A stretch of 64,000 nucleotides of DNA, taken from the NCBI GenBank assembly GCA_036378675.1, contig DASUWA010000017.1, positions 1-64,000 of the forward strand, written 5' to 3'. Shown piece by piece: positions 63,174-64,000 of the stretch. The position numbers and the translations under genes are program-made. The notes beneath the pieces are model-generated. The model had not been told where the DNA came from and did not search any database. It worked only from the letters and a program-made list of their open reading frames with translations. Source of the DNA: Acidimicrobiales bacterium. Its GTDB lineage: Bacteria > Actinomycetota > Acidimicrobiia > Acidimicrobiales > Palsa-688. How positions within the stretch are numbered: the stretch's first letter is position 1; each line of letters starts with the position of its first letter.

Positions 63174-64000
63174 ATGAAGAAGAGCAGCCTGTACCTGCCC
63201 GACCGGTTGAAGGCGGCCCTAACCTCTCGCGCCGCCGCCACGGGCCGCTCGGAAGCCGACCTCATCCGGTCCGCGCTCGAGACGATGCTCTCGACCGGTC
63301 AGACGAGCTCGCAACGCGTCGACCCGCCGATCCCGGGACGGCTGATCGGGGTCGGGGTCGGGCCGGGCGAACCCGAGCTGATGACTGTTCGCGCAGTCAC
63401 GGCGCTGCGTCGCGCAGACCGTGTGCTCGCACCTACTACGTCGGTTGACTCGGTGGGCCGCGCCGAGGCCATCGTCCGCGAAGCGGTGCTGGATGTCCCG
63501 ATCGAAAGGGTTACCTTCTCGATGAATCCGTCGCGCACAGCACGGGACCGGTCGGTCAACACCGCCGCGGCGGCAGTTGCCGCGCATCTCAATGCAGGCG
63601 AGGAGGTTGCTTGGATCACCCTCGGCGACCCTCTCACCTATTCGACGTTTTCCGCCGTCGCCGATCGAGTCCGCAAGCTTCGTCCGTCGACGATCGTCGA
63701 GCAGGTGCCCGGAATCATGGCGTTCCAGGCTCTGGCCGCACGAACGGGAACGGTGGTGGCCGACGAGCGAACAAGGGTTTCGATCAGGACCGGCCTCGAC
63801 GGCGACGAGCTCGACGCCGACCTCCGCGATCAGTCCACGACTCTGGTCGTCTACAAGGGAGGGAGACGCCTCCCCGACATCGCCGCGCAAGCTGCAAAGC
63901 GCGGACGCAACGGAACCGCGGTCGCCGGCGAGCTTCTTGGCATGCCCGGCGAACGTATCGGGTCTCTCGCCTCGCTGGCCACCTCACCGGCTTCCTATCT
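63174..64000 (+). CDS. cobI: Ribbon-helix-helix domain fused to precorrin-2 C20-methyltransferase (3' partial)
   Basis: Open to the window end, 275 codons visible. Residues 1-42 (MKKSSLYLPDRLKAAL..., RSEADLIRSALETML) have the pattern of a CopG/Arc ribbon-helix-helix DNA-binding domain. After a linker, residues about 54 on match CobI/CbiL: GRLIGVGVGPGEPELMTVRA at the SAM site, LGDPLTYSTFS, and VPGIMAFQALAA. The enzyme methylates precorrin-2 at C20. No stop separates the parts. An internal ATG at the end of the RHH helix could give the enzyme alone. A four-codon GTG frame (63163) ends in TGA overlapping this ATG. It follows cobB by 29 nt. Confidence 0.85.
   Translation, partial: MKKSSLYLPDRLKAALTSRAAATGRSEADLIRSALETMLSTGQTSSQRVDPPIPGRLIGVGVGPGEPELMTVRAVTALRRADRVLAPTTSVDSVGRAEAIVREAVLDVPIERVTFSMNPSRTARDRSVNTAAAAVAAHLNAGEEVAWITLGDPLTYSTFSAVADRVRKLRPSTIVEQVPGIMAFQALAARTGTVVADERTRVSIRTGLDGDELDADLRDQSTTLVVYKGGRRLPDIAAQAAKRGRNGTAVAGELLGMPGERIGSLASLATSPASY

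Overview
The window is high-GC, densely packed chromosomal DNA from an actinobacterium. The actinobacterial markers are a mycothiol synthase (mshD), a bacterial proteasome activator (bpa), an ANTAR response regulator, an NDMA-type alcohol dehydrogenase and a menaquinone (not ubiquinone) pathway. Many genes look leaderless, with a TANNNT element 6-8 nt before the start codon. The combination suggests an Acidimicrobiia-like lineage; that placement is inference, since no rRNA is present. I see no phage, insertion sequence or CRISPR array, so this is housekeeping territory with some unusual fusions and insertions.

Layout. 1-4.5 kb: end of an agmatinase-type ureohydrolase, then (minus) an ANTAR regulator, acyl-CoA synthetase and esterase. 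4.6-9.4 kb: OmpR-type two-component pair, a coiled-coil protein, a membrane GGDEF protein and tRNA-Leu(CAA). 9.5-13.2 kb: type II fatty-acid synthesis fabD-fabH-acpP-fabF, with FabD carrying a lipoyl/biotinyl-like C-terminal domain. 13.2-20.4 kb: Bcp peroxiredoxin, UbiB-family kinase, TypA, an AbiEi/DUF559 protein, a glucose-dehydrogenase-like enzyme, YqgE, and repeat-rich intergenic DNA. 20.4-33.1 kb (minus): one his-trp supra-operon, hisD-C-B-H-A-F, a GroES-like gene, hisI, trpE, ygfZ, a lipoprotein, trpC-F-B-A, mostly joined by 1-11 nt overlaps. 33.1-36.5 kb: small protein, nth, rlmN, mshD, small membrane protein. 36.5-43.8 kb: menaquinone genes (maoC-type hydratase, menG, menF, menD, menH, menA, menE). 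43.8-47.6 kb: aldo/keto reductase, NDMA-type alcohol dehydrogenase, epoxide-hydrolase-like protein, VC0807-like membrane protein. 47.7-51 kb: an overlapping DegV / membrane hydrolase / PlsY-like operon. 51.2-54.7 kb: DUF255 thioredoxin-like protein and two unknown proteins. 54.9-60.3 kb: dnaE, bpa, a phosphodiesterase-like protein. 60.3-64 kb: Rrf2 regulator and the start of a cobalamin cluster (tandem-domain CbiX, cobB, and a ribbon-helix-helix domain fused to CobI, cut by the window end).

How it works together. The his-trp block makes histidine and tryptophan from phosphoribosyl intermediates; hisG, hisE, trpD and trpG are not here. The men block turns chorismate into menaquinone; menB and menC are not here. 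The fab genes supply acyl chains, and the DegV/PlsY-like/hydrolase operon looks like a lipid-handling unit. The most unusual points are the FabD-lipoyl-like fusion, the RHH-CobI fusion, the membrane hydrolase joined to PlsY-like and DegV genes, the GroES-like gene inside the his operon, a 17-bp palindrome at the hisD promoter, and about 70-bp direct repeats flanking part of the menaquinone genes.
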